DNA of 64,000 nucleotides from contig DAOUMS010000017.1 of NCBI GenBank assembly GCA_034409565.1, positions 1-64,000 on the forward strand, written 5' to 3'. Position numbers and translations under genes: made by a program. The notes under the pieces were generated by a model. It was not told where the DNA came from. It worked only from the letters and a program-made list of their open reading frames with translations, and did not search any database. Below are positions 29,015-39,638 of the stretch, one piece after another (position 1 is the stretch's first letter; each line of letters opens with the position of its first letter). The stretch is from E44-bin89 sp034409565. GTDB lineage: Bacteria; Chloroflexota; Dehalococcoidia; Dehalococcoidales; RBG-16-60-22.

Positions 29015-30673
29015 CTACACCTTGACCATGAACGGCAGAATCATCGGGCGAAGCTTGGTCCTGTCATAGTAAAATTTATCCAGCGTATCCTTTACCTTGG
29101 CGTTGATAAAGCTCCATTCGGTAGCCTTGCCGCCGCTGTGGTCCAGTGCCTTGGCCAGCAGGTCGCGACTTTCATCAATCATCTCTTTGAACTCCCGGGT
29201 ATCGACAAAACCCCGTGTCACGATGTCAGGACGCCCCACCAGTTTGCCCGTCTGCCGGTTCACCGCGATTATCGCCACCACGATGCCGTCTTTGGACAGC
29301 ATGCGCCGATTACGCAGCACCACGCCGCCGATATCGCCAACGCTCAACCCATCAACATACACGTTCCCCGAACCGACCTTGCCATCTTTCTTCGCCCATT
29401 GCGGGGTGAGCTCAAGAATATCGCCATCTTCCATCACGAAAATTTTGTCCTTCGGGATGCCTACTGATTCCGCCAGCCTGGCATGCAGACTGAGATGGCG
29501 GTATTCACCGTGGATGGGCATGAAGAATTTCGGCTTGACCAGATTGAGCAGTAATTTGAGTTCCTCCTGGCTACCGTGGCCGTGAACGTGAACTTGCGCC
29601 ACTTTATCGTACAGTACCCGCGCCCCCTGCTTGAAAAGGTTATCCACGGTGCTGTTGACAACGGCCTCATTGCCGGGGATTGGCGTTGCCGATATCACGA
29701 TGGTATCTCCGGCGTGGATGTTAACGTTGGGGTGGTCACGATTTGCCATGCGCACCAGCGCCGAGGTTGGCTCTCCCTGACTTCCGGTGGTAACAAATAC
29801 CACTCTATCATGCGGGAGGCCGCGGGCTTCCTCAATTCTGCCCAAGATGCCATCAGGGGCCTGAATGTAACCGAGCTCCAGCGCCATACGCACCGTATCA
29901 TTCATGCTGCGGCCGACAATGAAAACTCGTCGTCCGTGCTTGGCCGCAGCATCAATTACCTGCTGGACACGGGATACCAGCGAGGAAAAGGTGGTGACAA
30001 TCACTCTCCCCGGGGCGTCCGACATGATGTGGTCCAGGGCCTCCCCAACCAGTCTTTCTGATGGAGTATAGCCGGGAAGTTCGGAATACGTGGAGTCGGA
30101 CAAGAGGAGCAGGACTCCCTGTGCCCCCACCTGGGCCAGACGGGAAAGGTCGGTGGGCCGGCCACTGACCGGCGTGTAGTCAAGCTTGAAATCGCCGCTA
30201 TGCACCACCACACCCACCGGCGTATTGATAATGAGGCCGACGGCATCAGGAATACTGTGGCAGACGGGAAAGAACTCCACCTTGAATGCCCCCAGCGTGA
30301 TTTGCGTGCCCGGTGATACCAGTTTTAGTTTGGCGCTGGCCAGTGCTCTCCTCTCTTTGAGTTTAACCCGTATCATGCCGAGGGTCAGGCTGGTGGCATA
30401 GACCGGAACATTAAGCTGTGGCAAAACATAGGGCAACGCGCCAATATGGTCCTCATGACCGTGGGTGACGACAATGCCCCTCACTTTGTCCTTTTTATCC
30501 AGAAGATAATTGATGTCCGGTATCACCAGGTCAATGCCGAGCATTTCTTCCCCGGGAAACATGAGTCCAGCATCGACAATCAAAATGTCGTTCTCATACT
30601 CCAGCAGAGTCATATTCTTGCCGATTTCACTGAGTCCACCGAGGGGAATAAGCTTCAGTTTCGATTTGGTCAT
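29015..30673 (-). CDS. rnj: Ribonuclease J
   Basis: RNase J is a 5'-3' exo- and endoribonuclease of the metallo-beta-lactamase/beta-CASP fold that drives mRNA decay and RNA maturation. The 552 residues show HGHEDH (H71, H73, D75, H76), the later histidine and aspartate motifs (PVCHSIPDAVG, HSGDFKLDYTPV), the beta-CASP segment and VHVHGHGSQEEL. The C-terminal domain is the normal one. It lies between udg and ftsK in one transcript. Confidence 0.95.
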   Translation of the reverse strand: MTKSKLKLIPLGGLSEIGKNMTLLEYENDILIVDAGLMFPGEEMLGIDLVIPDINYLLDKKDKVRGIVVTHGHEDHIGALPYVLPQLNVPVYATSLTLGMIRVKLKERRALASAKLKLVSPGTQITLGAFKVEFFPVCHSIPDAVGLIINTPVGVVVHSGDFKLDYTPVSGRPTDLSRLAQVGAQGVLLLLSDSTYSELPGYTPSERLVGEALDHIMSDAPGRVIVTTFSSLVSRVQQVIDAAAKHGRRVFIVGRSMNDTVRMALELGYIQAPDGILGRIEEARGLPHDRVVFVTTGSQGEPTSALVRMANRDHPNVNIHAGDTIVISATPIPGNEAVVNSTVDNLFKQGARVLYDKVAQVHVHGHGSQEELKLLLNLVKPKFFMPIHGEYRHLSLHARLAESVGIPKDKIFVMEDGDILELTPQWAKKDGKVGSGNVYVDGLSVGDIGGVVLRNRRMLSKDGIVVAIIAVNRQTGKLVGRPDIVTRGFVDTREFKEMIDESRDLLAKALDHSGGKATEWSFINAKVKDTLDKFYYDRTKLRPMILPFMVKV

Positions 30674-30683
30674 CTTACCAGTC

Positions 30684-31280
30684 CTAAAACATACTCAACT
30701 GCTGGGGGCCGGGTTCAGTCTTGGGAACGTTTTTGGCCTCAGCCAGCACGAGCGGTATCTTCTTCATATCTGCCTCTATCGCCTGCCGCAGGCTCTGCTG
30801 ATGCAGCGCCGCCGCCGGGTGGTACATGGCGAAATATATGGTGTTGTCCTGCTTGACCGCAGTGCCGTGGATTTTGCTTATGCTTTTGCCCGGGAAAAAC
30901 CTGGCCATCGAGTAGCGACCCAGAGTAACCACTATCCTGGGCTTGATGATATCTATCTGGCGGTCAAGCCATGTCTGACAATTCTGAATTTCCATTGGCA
31001 GCGGGTCACGGTTATTCGGAGGGCGGCACTTGATAACGTTAGCGATAAAGACCTGCCGCCGTGTCAGGCCAATGGACGCCAGCAGCTGGTCCAGATAATG
31101 GCCGGCGGGCCCAACAAAAGGCCGCCCCTGCTGGTCTTCATGCCAGCCCGGAGCTTCACCGATGAACATGATTTCAGCATCCTCCGGCCCTTCTCCAGGC
31201 ACAGTATTTGTCCGGTGCTTGGCTATCTCACACAGTAAACAGCGGGCAATCTCCTGGTTAAGCTCATTTAGCGTTGTCAT
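30684..31280 (-). CDS. Uracil-DNA glycosylase, family 4 (iron-sulfur type)
   Basis: Removes uracil from DNA. The 198 residues have the four cluster cysteines C14, C17, C85 and C101, motif 1 GEAPGWHEDQQGRPFVGPAG, and motif 2 MYHPAAALHQ with the loop histidine. The C-terminal tail QQLSMF is like short clamp-binding peptides. It is the first gene in a run with rnj and ftsK, under a clear promoter. Confidence 0.93.
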   Translation of the reverse strand: MTTLNELNQEIARCLLCEIAKHRTNTVPGEGPEDAEIMFIGEAPGWHEDQQGRPFVGPAGHYLDQLLASIGLTRRQVFIANVIKCRPPNNRDPLPMEIQNCQTWLDRQIDIIKPRIVVTLGRYSMARFFPGKSISKIHGTAVKQDNTIYFAMYHPAAALHQQSLRQAIEADMKKIPLVLAEAKNVPKTEPGPQQLSMF

Positions 31281-31334
31281 AGCACTCAGGAATTCAGCCA
31301 GGCTTAATAAATCAGCCTTCTGACTTATGTGCTT

Positions 31335-31363
31335 ATGATAGCATTACCTATATGTCAAGTCAA
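31335..31363 (-). promoter_or_regulatory. Promoter for udg-rnj-ftsK
   Basis: On the minus strand TTGACT (31363-31358), 17-base spacer and TATCAT (31340-31335). It lies 55 bases before the udg ATG. Confidence 0.7.
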
Positions 31364-31385
31364 TTTGAGATACAGCTGTAGAAAT

Positions 31386-31408
31386 AAAAAGAGGCGCATA
31401 CGCCCCTC
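31386..31408 (-). terminator. Terminator of the ribF-tyrS-aminotransferase-rhodanese operon
   Basis: On the minus strand GAGGGGCG, TATG, CGCCTC forms a bulged stem followed by TTTTTA. It lies about 30 bases after the rhodanese stop. Confidence 0.65.
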
Positions 31409-31436
31409 CCATGGCTACAGTCCAGCGAGCCGTTTC

Positions 31437-31874
31437 TTACTTTACCCGTGGCAGGCCTATTCTTTTCCAGCGCTCCATCCCGCCCAGCATATTGTAGACC
31501 CTGGTAAAGCCCAGTTCGGCCATCATATCCAGAACCTGGCCGCTAATATCATCTTTGTGGCTGTAGAGAAGATAGACCTTATCACGGTCGAGTTCATCCA
31601 GTGCTCCGGCAAAATCAGCAGCGCTGTAATCAATATTTACTGCCGCCTCTATATGGCCTCCTGCGTATTCCCCAGCGGAACGGAGGTCGATAATCATGAA
31701 ATCCTGGCTGCCCCGCTTGTCCTCCATCAGCGTAAAGGCTTCTTCAAGCGAAACGTCCTCAATTACCTGGACGGGGATTTTCGTTTCCTCCCTTTCAGAG
31801 CAGCCGCACGGCAGTATCAGCGTGGCAATCAGTAAACCCAATATTGCCAATACACACAGTTTCTTCGCTGTCAT
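31437..31874 (-). CDS. Rhodanese-like lipoprotein lacking the catalytic cysteine
   Basis: The product has 145 residues: an N-terminal hydrophobic signal ending in a lipobox-like LPCGC (Cys25), then a single rhodanese domain. The domain ends with V.LLYSHKDDISGQVLDMMAELGF..VYNMLGGMERWKRIGLP, the usual C-terminal pattern. In active rhodaneses the loop is Y-C-x-x-G-x-R-S; here it is Y-S-H-K-D-D-I-S, with Ser105 where the persulfide cysteine belongs. It is therefore probably not a sulfurtransferase and may be a binding domain outside the membrane. It is the last gene of its operon. Confidence 0.85.
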   Translation of the reverse strand: MTAKKLCVLAILGLLIATLILPCGCSEREETKIPVQVIEDVSLEEAFTLMEDKRGSQDFMIIDLRSAGEYAGGHIEAAVNIDYSAADFAGALDELDRDKVYLLYSHKDDISGQVLDMMAELGFTRVYNMLGGMERWKRIGLPRVK

Positions 31875-31889
31875 TTACCTCAAAATATA

Positions 31890-32972
31890 TTACGCGCCTA
31901 CCCTGGGCAGTACTTCCTTCAGGGCAGAGATTATCTCTTTGATATCCTCTTCCGTTACCAGACCCAGGTGCCCGATGCGGAATATCTTACCCTGCAGGCT
32001 CTGCTGACCACCGGCAAGTACTATCTGATATTCCTCGCGCAGTATTTTGAGCATTTCCTTTACATTCATGCCGTCCTTGACTGACACGGCCGTAACCGTA
32101 TTGGAGGCGTACTTCTCGTCAGCGAAGAGGGATAAGCCCAGTGATTTTACCCCTTCCCGGGCCGCTTTGCCAACCCGGGCGTGGCGGGCAAAGACATTGG
32201 CCAGTCCTTCCTTCAGCAACATATCCAGTGCCACCGAAAGCGCAAACACGATTGATACCACCGGCGTCCACGGCGTCTGTCCTATTTCCAGATATTTCCG
32301 GGCCAGAGCCAAGTCCCAGTTGAAACGGGGCATTTTGGCTTTGGCATAGGCCTGCCACGCTTCCTGGCTAACACTGACCATGGCCATCCCCGGAGGCACC
32401 ATCCACCCCTTCTGGGACGCGGTAACGGTGACATCGCAGTGCCACTTATCCACCGGCAGGTCAATCGAGCCCAGGCTGCTTATGGCGTCGACCAGCAGCA
32501 GCTTATCAAATTCCTTGACCACGGCACTGATGGCCGCCAGGTCATTGGTAACACCGGTGGAGGTCTCATTATGCGTTACCAGTACCGCCTTGATTCCCGG
32601 TTCCTTCTGCAGTGCGCGCCGGACTTCATCAGGGTCAGCCACCCGGCCCCACTCCGCACGGACGGGAATGACCTCGGCACCGAACACGCCCGCCATGCTG
32701 GTGAACCTTTCCCCGAACGCGCCCACCGCCACGGAGAGAACCTTGTCCCCCGGAGAGAGCGTGTTGACAATGGCTGCCTCCAGTCCCCCCGTACCCGAGC
32801 ACGTTAATAAATAGAGGTCGTTTTTCGTCTGGAATAGCTGCTTCAGCTTGGCGGTGACATCACGCAGCATCTTCTCGAATTCCGGCCCGCGGTGGTTTAT
32901 CATCTGCCAGGCCATCGCCTGAAGCACCTCCGGCGGGCATGGGGTAGGCCCGGGAACACGCATCTGTCCCAT
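31890..32972 (-). CDS. PLP-dependent aminotransferase, alanine-glyoxylate/serine-glyoxylate type
   Basis: The start is ATG 32972, one base after the tyrS stop and after AGGCAGGT; an upstream ATG lies inside tyrS. The product has 360 residues, with PGPTPCPPEVLQAMA...NHRGPEFEKML at the start, VDAISSLGSIDLPVDKWHCDVTVTASQKGWMVPPG (PLP lysine in SQK), and a C-terminal HLGLVTEEDI. This is the class V subgroup that includes serine-glyoxylate, alanine-glyoxylate and SerC-like transaminases. The exact amino donor cannot be told. It follows tyrS and ribF in one operon. Confidence 0.9.
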   Translation of the reverse strand: MGQMRVPGPTPCPPEVLQAMAWQMINHRGPEFEKMLRDVTAKLKQLFQTKNDLYLLTCSGTGGLEAAIVNTLSPGDKVLSVAVGAFGERFTSMAGVFGAEVIPVRAEWGRVADPDEVRRALQKEPGIKAVLVTHNETSTGVTNDLAAISAVVKEFDKLLLVDAISSLGSIDLPVDKWHCDVTVTASQKGWMVPPGMAMVSVSQEAWQAYAKAKMPRFNWDLALARKYLEIGQTPWTPVVSIVFALSVALDMLLKEGLANVFARHARVGKAAREGVKSLGLSLFADEKYASNTVTAVSVKDGMNVKEMLKILREEYQIVLAGGQQSLQGKIFRIGHLGLVTEEDIKEIISALKEVLPRVGA

Positions 32973-32973
32973 T

Positions 32974-34236
32974 CTATTTACCTGCCTTTCCTTCAACATC
33001 GGTATTAATTACTTTAGCAAAACGGCGTTTGCCTACTTTTATAATATCTCCACTGTCAACCGCCGCTACATGACTAGTCACTGTGTCACCAGCTATAGTA
33101 GTACCTGCTTGAGCAATGAATCGGTTTGCTTCGCTACGACTTTTAGCCAGTCCTATTCTCACCAGCAGTCGACTGATATCTATATTCCCAGGTTGCGATA
33201 AGTCGGGCGCAAATTCACTAAAAGACAGGCGATATTCCTTTATTTCTTCCGGCACTTCCCTTTTTTGGTGGACCCTCTCGAAAGCCTGCTCGGCTTCACT
33301 GGCTGCCTCTTTATCATAAAGCTGGGTGACCAGCTCCCTGCCCAGACGCTTCTTCAACTCCATCGGGTTGACGGCATTGTTTGCCAGCGCCTGCCTGAAT
33401 TCCTCAAGTTCTTCATCAGACACGTTGGTCACCAGCTCAAAGTACGGGACAATCAGGTCGTCACGGATGGACATGGTCTTGCCGTAGATGTCTTCCGACG
33501 GCTCGGCCACGCCAATATAATTCCCCAGGCTCTTGCTCATCTTCTGGCTGCCATCGGTGCCCACCAGCAGCGGCGTCATAAAGCACTGCTGGGGACGCTG
33601 CCCCATCATGGACTGCAGTTCCCTGCCCACCAAGAAATTGAACTTCTGGTCGGTGCCGCCGAACTCAACGTCCGCCTCTATGGCTACCGAGTCGTAGGCC
33701 TGGAGCAGCGGGTACATGAACTCGGTGAGGGCAATCGGCTGCCCGTCGTTGTACCTGGTATTGAAATCATCACGTGCCAGAAACTGGGCAACGGTGAACT
33801 TGCTGGTCAGATGAATAACCTCAGTAAGGGTAAACTTGTCAAACCACTCGCTCTGCCACCTCACCTCGGTCCTTTCCTTGTCCACAATGGTAAAGAACTG
33901 TTCCATATAGGTCCGGGCATTGTCCCTGACCTGTTCCAAAGTGAGCATGGGGCGGGTTACCGAAACACCGCTCGGGTCACCTATCCGGGCTGTCCAGTCG
34001 GCCACGATGAGCACCACCTGATGTCCAAGCTCCTGGAACTGGCGCAGCTTCCGGAGCGATACCATATGCCCGAGGTGAATATCGGGAAAGCTGGGGTCGA
34101 AGCCTTCCTTCAACCGCAGTTTTTTACCGGAGCGGAGCAGCTCCAGCATCTCGCTCTCCACGATTATTTCCGCCACCCCACGTCTCAGAAGAGGACGTAT
34201 TTCCTGCTCAGTGATTTTTCTGGCCTGGCCTTTCAT
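32974..34236 (-). CDS. tyrS: Tyrosyl-tRNA synthetase
   Basis: Charges tRNA-Tyr. The 420 residues show the class I HIGH-type motif IHLGH in FPDIHLGHM, the tyrosine-binding region, KMSKS in SQKMSKSLGNYIG, and a C-terminal S4-type RNA-binding domain (DISRLLVRIGLAKSRSEANRFIAQAGTTIAG). It resembles the TyrZ-like bacterial form. It is in an operon after ribF (gap two bases) and before the aminotransferase (one base). No T-box is present upstream, since transcription begins at ribF. Confidence 0.95.
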   Translation of the reverse strand: MKGQARKITEQEIRPLLRRGVAEIIVESEMLELLRSGKKLRLKEGFDPSFPDIHLGHMVSLRKLRQFQELGHQVVLIVADWTARIGDPSGVSVTRPMLTLEQVRDNARTYMEQFFTIVDKERTEVRWQSEWFDKFTLTEVIHLTSKFTVAQFLARDDFNTRYNDGQPIALTEFMYPLLQAYDSVAIEADVEFGGTDQKFNFLVGRELQSMMGQRPQQCFMTPLLVGTDGSQKMSKSLGNYIGVAEPSEDIYGKTMSIRDDLIVPYFELVTNVSDEELEEFRQALANNAVNPMELKKRLGRELVTQLYDKEAASEAEQAFERVHQKREVPEEIKEYRLSFSEFAPDLSQPGNIDISRLLVRIGLAKSRSEANRFIAQAGTTIAGDTVTSHVAAVDSGDIIKVGKRRFAKVINTDVEGKAGK

Positions 34237-34238
34237 GT

Positions 34239-35171
34239 TTACCTTCCACCTTTAGCACTTAATAGGGCAACGCCCCGCTTCACGTCTCTGGACATCTGCC
34301 GTTTCAGCTCCTCCACGCTATCAAATCTCTTCTCTTCACGCAGGCGCTCCACAAACTCGACCTGTATTTCACGCCCGTAGAGTTCGCCCTGGTAATCAAC
34401 TACATAGACTTCTACCGCGCGCCTGTTATCACCGAAGGTAGGTCTGGTGCCAATATTGGTCATTGCGGGGAAAACTTTGCCATTGATGCCTGCCCAGCTG
34501 GCATAGACGCCGTCGGCGGGCAAAGCCTGTTCGAGGCTGATATTCAGGTTGGCGGTCGGGAACCCCAGGGCCACTCCCCTTCCCGTACCGGCAACAACGC
34601 GTCCCTGGAGGCTGAAGCCACGACCCGCCAGTCGCCGGACTTTAGGCACATCTCCGTCCGACAGGGCCTGTCTGATGGCAGTGCTGCTCACCACTTCTCC
34701 ATCGATTACCACCGGAGGCACCACAGTAACGCTGAAGCCCATTTCACGTCCCAATGTACAGAGAGCGTCCGCGCTGCCCTCCCGTTTCTTGCCCAGAGCA
34801 AAGTCAGGCCCGATTACCATACCGCGCATGCGCAGATATTCCTTGAGCCAACTGGTGAAATCACGCGCACTGAGTCGAGAGGTCTCGACAGTAAAGGTAA
34901 GCGGAATAATTATATCCACGCCTTCATTTTTAAGCAGTTTTTCCCTCTCCGCAAGGTCGGTAAGAAACGGCAATTTGAAATCAGGGCGCAGCACTTCCTG
35001 TGGATGCTGCTGGAACGTCACCACCACACTCAGCGAGTTCTCCTGCTCCGCCTTGCCCACCAGCTGTGAAATCAGATGTTTGTGACCGAGGTGCACGCCG
35101 TCAAACACGCCAACGGTGACCAGCGTCTCCTTATCGGGTGAAAACCGGGCCAGCTCTTCCTCGACCAGCAT
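34239..35171 (-). CDS. ribF: Bifunctional riboflavin kinase/FAD synthetase
   Basis: Makes FMN and FAD from riboflavin. The 310 residues start with the FAD synthetase nucleotidyltransferase domain (VGVFDGVHLGHKHLI) and end with the riboflavin kinase domain (VVAGTGRGVALGFPTANL and NIGTRPTFG). The length is standard. It is the first gene in the operon with tyrS. Confidence 0.95.
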   Translation of the reverse strand: MLVEEELARFSPDKETLVTVGVFDGVHLGHKHLISQLVGKAEQENSLSVVVTFQQHPQEVLRPDFKLPFLTDLAEREKLLKNEGVDIIIPLTFTVETSRLSARDFTSWLKEYLRMRGMVIGPDFALGKKREGSADALCTLGREMGFSVTVVPPVVIDGEVVSSTAIRQALSDGDVPKVRRLAGRGFSLQGRVVAGTGRGVALGFPTANLNISLEQALPADGVYASWAGINGKVFPAMTNIGTRPTFGDNRRAVEVYVVDYQGELYGREIQVEFVERLREEKRFDSVEELKRQMSRDVKRGVALLSAKGGR

Positions 35172-35228
35172 TGATCTTTTCCCTGTCAGTAATTGCCCTT
35201 ATAATATAACTTACTACAAGGATAAAAT

Positions 35229-35253
35229 GAAAAAGGGGCTCTTGGCAAACCCC
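35229..35253 (-). terminator. Terminator of the DUF1015 gene
   Basis: On the minus strand GGGG-TTTG-C-CAAGAG-CCCC folds with an internal TTG/CAA pairing and is followed by TTTTTC. It sits between DUF1015 and ribF. Confidence 0.7.
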
Positions 35254-35307
35254 GCGTTGACCATCTTTCCCGGATGTCCCTATGGTAACACAGGCCAGAC
35301 ACGAACG

Positions 35308-36621
35308 TCAACGGAACATGTAGAATACCAGTCCCGAGGGCAGCTTGGGATAAAAGTAGGTCGACTTTCTGGGCATACGGTCGCCGACGTCGGCCACCAT
35401 TTTAATAACGTCCGCCTTCACCGGGCTTATCAGGAACGCCATCTGACACTCTCCGTTACGAACCCTATCTATGGCATCTAACTGGTCGTAACTATAGGCC
35501 AGTGCCTCTGCCTCCTGCTCCCGCTTCAGGCCCAGCAGGTTCTCCAGAATAACGTGGTCCAGAATACTGACGGTCAGCCGCCTGTAGTGCTCCGAACGAG
35601 AGCCGGGCATGAGCTTCTCCAGCAAGGTGAAGTCGCGCGGCTTCAGCAGCCAGAAATTCCCACCGTCCGGACCAAAGAGAACAATTCTGCCCCTCCCCAC
35701 TTCCCCGGCCAAAAAGGCGTCCACCTTCTGCCAGACATCGGGCGAGTCGAGCGATAGTTCCTGAACATGAAAGAGTGAGGTCAACCCGTTTAAAATACTG
35801 TCCGGCTTGCTGGCCGGTAAAACGCGGACCATTCTGTGCGGCGGCAGGATAACCAGCCCGGGGTCAGCAAAGTCGACGAGCGTCATCATCACGAAATCAC
35901 AGCCCCTGTCTGAGGTGGATTTTACCGTTTTCTGGCGCTGTTCTCTCCGGTAGGCCAGGGCACTTTCATAGCGATGGTGCCCGTCGGCAATATAGAGTGG
36001 CTGGTGGGCCAGGTGCTGCCGTATTGGCGCCAGCATTTCCCCTTCACTGATAGCCCAAAGAGTGTGCCTTTCCCCGCTGCCGGTATTGAAATGAACCGCT
36101 GGCTTATCTTTTTCCTTGGCGGCCAGTACTGGAGCAATTCGCCCTCCGGGGTCTTCAAAGAGGGCCAGAATGGAACTGGTATTGGCCTGGAGGGTACGCA
36201 ATAAGGTAAGCCGATCACTCTTTGCATTGGCCAGCGTCCCCTCGTGAGGGCGTATCACCCGCCGGTCCCACTCCTCCAGCCTGACCAGCGTAATAATACC
36301 CCGCCGCCGATATTCTTTGCCCTGATATTGAAAATGGTGGTCGTGGAGGTACACGGCGGGGGCTTCCTCAACGGCAAGAATGCCCTGTGCCAGCCACTGC
36401 GTCAGCGTAGCTGCCGAACGGGTGTACTTGTTTTCCGAAGCCGTATCCTGAGGCAGTTCCCGAGCATACTCAAGTCGGATGAAATTGTGCTCGCTGCGCC
36501 AGTAAAGCTCCGACTGCAACTGCGGGGAGATGATATCATAAGGCGGGCAGATAACCTTGTCCAGGTCAGCCGTCACTGCCTGATTATAACGAATACCCTT
36601 AAAAGGATAGATATCAGCCAT
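35308..36621 (-). CDS. DUF1015 family protein
   Basis: The product has 437 residues, starting MADIYPFKGIRYN, then V.CPPYDIISP, FIRLEY, VYLHDH.F.Y.GKEYRRRGII and the key PLYIADGHHRYESALAYR. These match the DUF1015 family throughout. The conserved DGHHRYE block suggests a nucleotide or metal-dependent enzyme (a HipA/kinase-like or serine kinase-like activity has been proposed for relatives), but I know of no firm function. It is a single gene, divergent from the MBL hydrolase. Confidence 0.88.
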   Translation of the reverse strand: MADIYPFKGIRYNQAVTADLDKVICPPYDIISPQLQSELYWRSEHNFIRLEYARELPQDTASENKYTRSAATLTQWLAQGILAVEEAPAVYLHDHHFQYQGKEYRRRGIITLVRLEEWDRRVIRPHEGTLANAKSDRLTLLRTLQANTSSILALFEDPGGRIAPVLAAKEKDKPAVHFNTGSGERHTLWAISEGEMLAPIRQHLAHQPLYIADGHHRYESALAYRREQRQKTVKSTSDRGCDFVMMTLVDFADPGLVILPPHRMVRVLPASKPDSILNGLTSLFHVQELSLDSPDVWQKVDAFLAGEVGRGRIVLFGPDGGNFWLLKPRDFTLLEKLMPGSRSEHYRRLTVSILDHVILENLLGLKREQEAEALAYSYDQLDAIDRVRNGECQMAFLISPVKADVIKMVADVGDRMPRKSTYFYPKLPSGLVFYMFR

Positions 36622-36799
36622 TAATGGAATTCCTGTTTCGCTGGTAACGCAAAGGGGTAATCATACATAGTTTAACGTATCTGCCGGCTAAATAACAAGG
36701 CTTTTTAATTGAGCAGACCCGGGCATAATGGTAAAATGCGGGGACGGCGTCAATATCGTTTGGCGCTGTTCACTAATATAATCGATACTGGAGAGCACG

Positions 36800-37420
36800 A
36801 TGATTTTAAAGTCGCTGGTGGTCGGCCCACTGGCTTCCAACTGCTACATCGTCGGTGATGAGGCCAGCAAAGAGGGGGCCATTATCGACCCGGCGGATGA
36901 CGCGGGGGAAATATTGCAGGGCATCAAGGAGCTTGGCCTTACGGTGGGGCTCATTGTCCTCACTCACGGGCATTGCGACCATATCGCTGCCCTCAAGGAG
37001 GTCAAAGAAGCCACCGGTGCCGAAATCGCGGTGCATACCGCTGACGCCGAATACCCCCAGCAACAGGCTATGGCCCTCGCCTTTGGCTTACACTGCCCTA
37101 CCCCACCACCCCCGGACCAGCTGCTGAAAGATGGGGACAGCGTAGATATCGACGGCCTGCATTTCAAGGTTATGCACACGCCGGGGCATACTCCCGGAGG
37201 CATCTGCCTATATGGACACGGCGTCCTTTTCAGTGGTGACACCCTTTTCAACCAGGGCATCGGGCGTTATGACCTGCCCGGCGGGGACTACGCGCAGCTC
37301 ATGCATAGCCTTAAAAACACGCTTATGTCCCTGCCCGATGAGACCATCGTCTACCCGGGACACGGGCCGAAGACAACCATCGTTGCTGAGCGGGGGAGCA
37401 ATCCGTTCCTGCACGAATAA
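36800..37420 (+). CDS. MBL-fold metallo-hydrolase (glyoxalase II-like)
   Basis: The product has 206 residues with all motifs of the glyoxalase II-type metallo-beta-lactamase fold: THGHCDH (H56, H58, D60, H61), HTPGHTPGGI, FSGDTLF and VYPGHGPKTTI. It belongs to the small YcbL-like group that hydrolyses thioesters, perhaps S-lactoylglutathione-like substrates; the true substrate is unknown. A GGAG site precedes the ATG. It is a single gene with a terminator shared with hppA. Confidence 0.88.
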   Translation: MILKSLVVGPLASNCYIVGDEASKEGAIIDPADDAGEILQGIKELGLTVGLIVLTHGHCDHIAALKEVKEATGAEIAVHTADAEYPQQQAMALAFGLHCPTPPPPDQLLKDGDSVDIDGLHFKVMHTPGHTPGGICLYGHGVLFSGDTLFNQGIGRYDLPGGDYAQLMHSLKNTLMSLPDETIVYPGHGPKTTIVAERGSNPFLHE

Positions 37421-37448
37421 AAAAACGGAGGCGGTACCTCCGCTTTTT
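37418..37448. terminator. Bidirectional terminator between MBL hydrolase and hppA
   Basis: AAAAAAAC-GGAGG-CGGTA-CCTCC-GCTTTTT has a run of A before and T after the stem, so it can terminate both converging genes. Confidence 0.8.
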
Positions 37449-37483
37449 CACTTCCCCACGAAGTCGGGAATTATATCTTCGCC

Positions 37484-39496
<2,013 letters not shown>

Positions 39497-39523
39497 ATAC
39501 CAGACCTCCTGAAAATCATTTCC

Positions 39524-39577
39524 CTAAAATAAAAAAAGAAGGCGGCTGCGGACCGGCCTTCTCAAAATGAACTTCAT
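39524..39577 (-). CDS. Possible leader peptide in the hppA 5' leader
   Basis: A 17-codon ORF (MKFILRRPVRSRLLFLF) runs through the terminator hairpin that lies between the hppA promoter and the hppA start. GGTGAG stands ten bases before its ATG. If translated, ribosomes would cover the hairpin and could control attenuation. It may also be a chance frame. Confidence 0.35.
   Translation of the reverse strand: MKFILRRPVRSRLLFLF
39531..39562 (-). terminator. Intrinsic terminator in the hppA leader / end of translin operon
   Basis: On the minus strand AGAAGGC...GCCTTCT is followed by seven T. It can end the upstream translin transcript, but the hppA promoter lies upstream of it, so it also stands inside the hppA leader as an attenuator. 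Confidence 0.85.
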
Positions 39578-39602
39578 TTTTTGTTTGCTCACCGACGTTG
39601 TT

Positions 39603-39631
39603 AGTTTAGCGCATTTTTAAATCAAGGTCAA
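39603..39631 (-). promoter_or_regulatory. Promoter for hppA
   Basis: On the minus strand TTGACC (39631-39626), 17-base spacer and TAAACT (39608-39603), giving a start near 39596 and about 100 bases of leader before hppA. It lies directly after the translin stop. Confidence 0.65.
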
Positions 39632-39638
39632 TCAGTGG

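Noticed and set aside
33265..34380. A 371-codon plus-strand open frame
   Set aside because: Antisense to tyrS, which is complete and certain.
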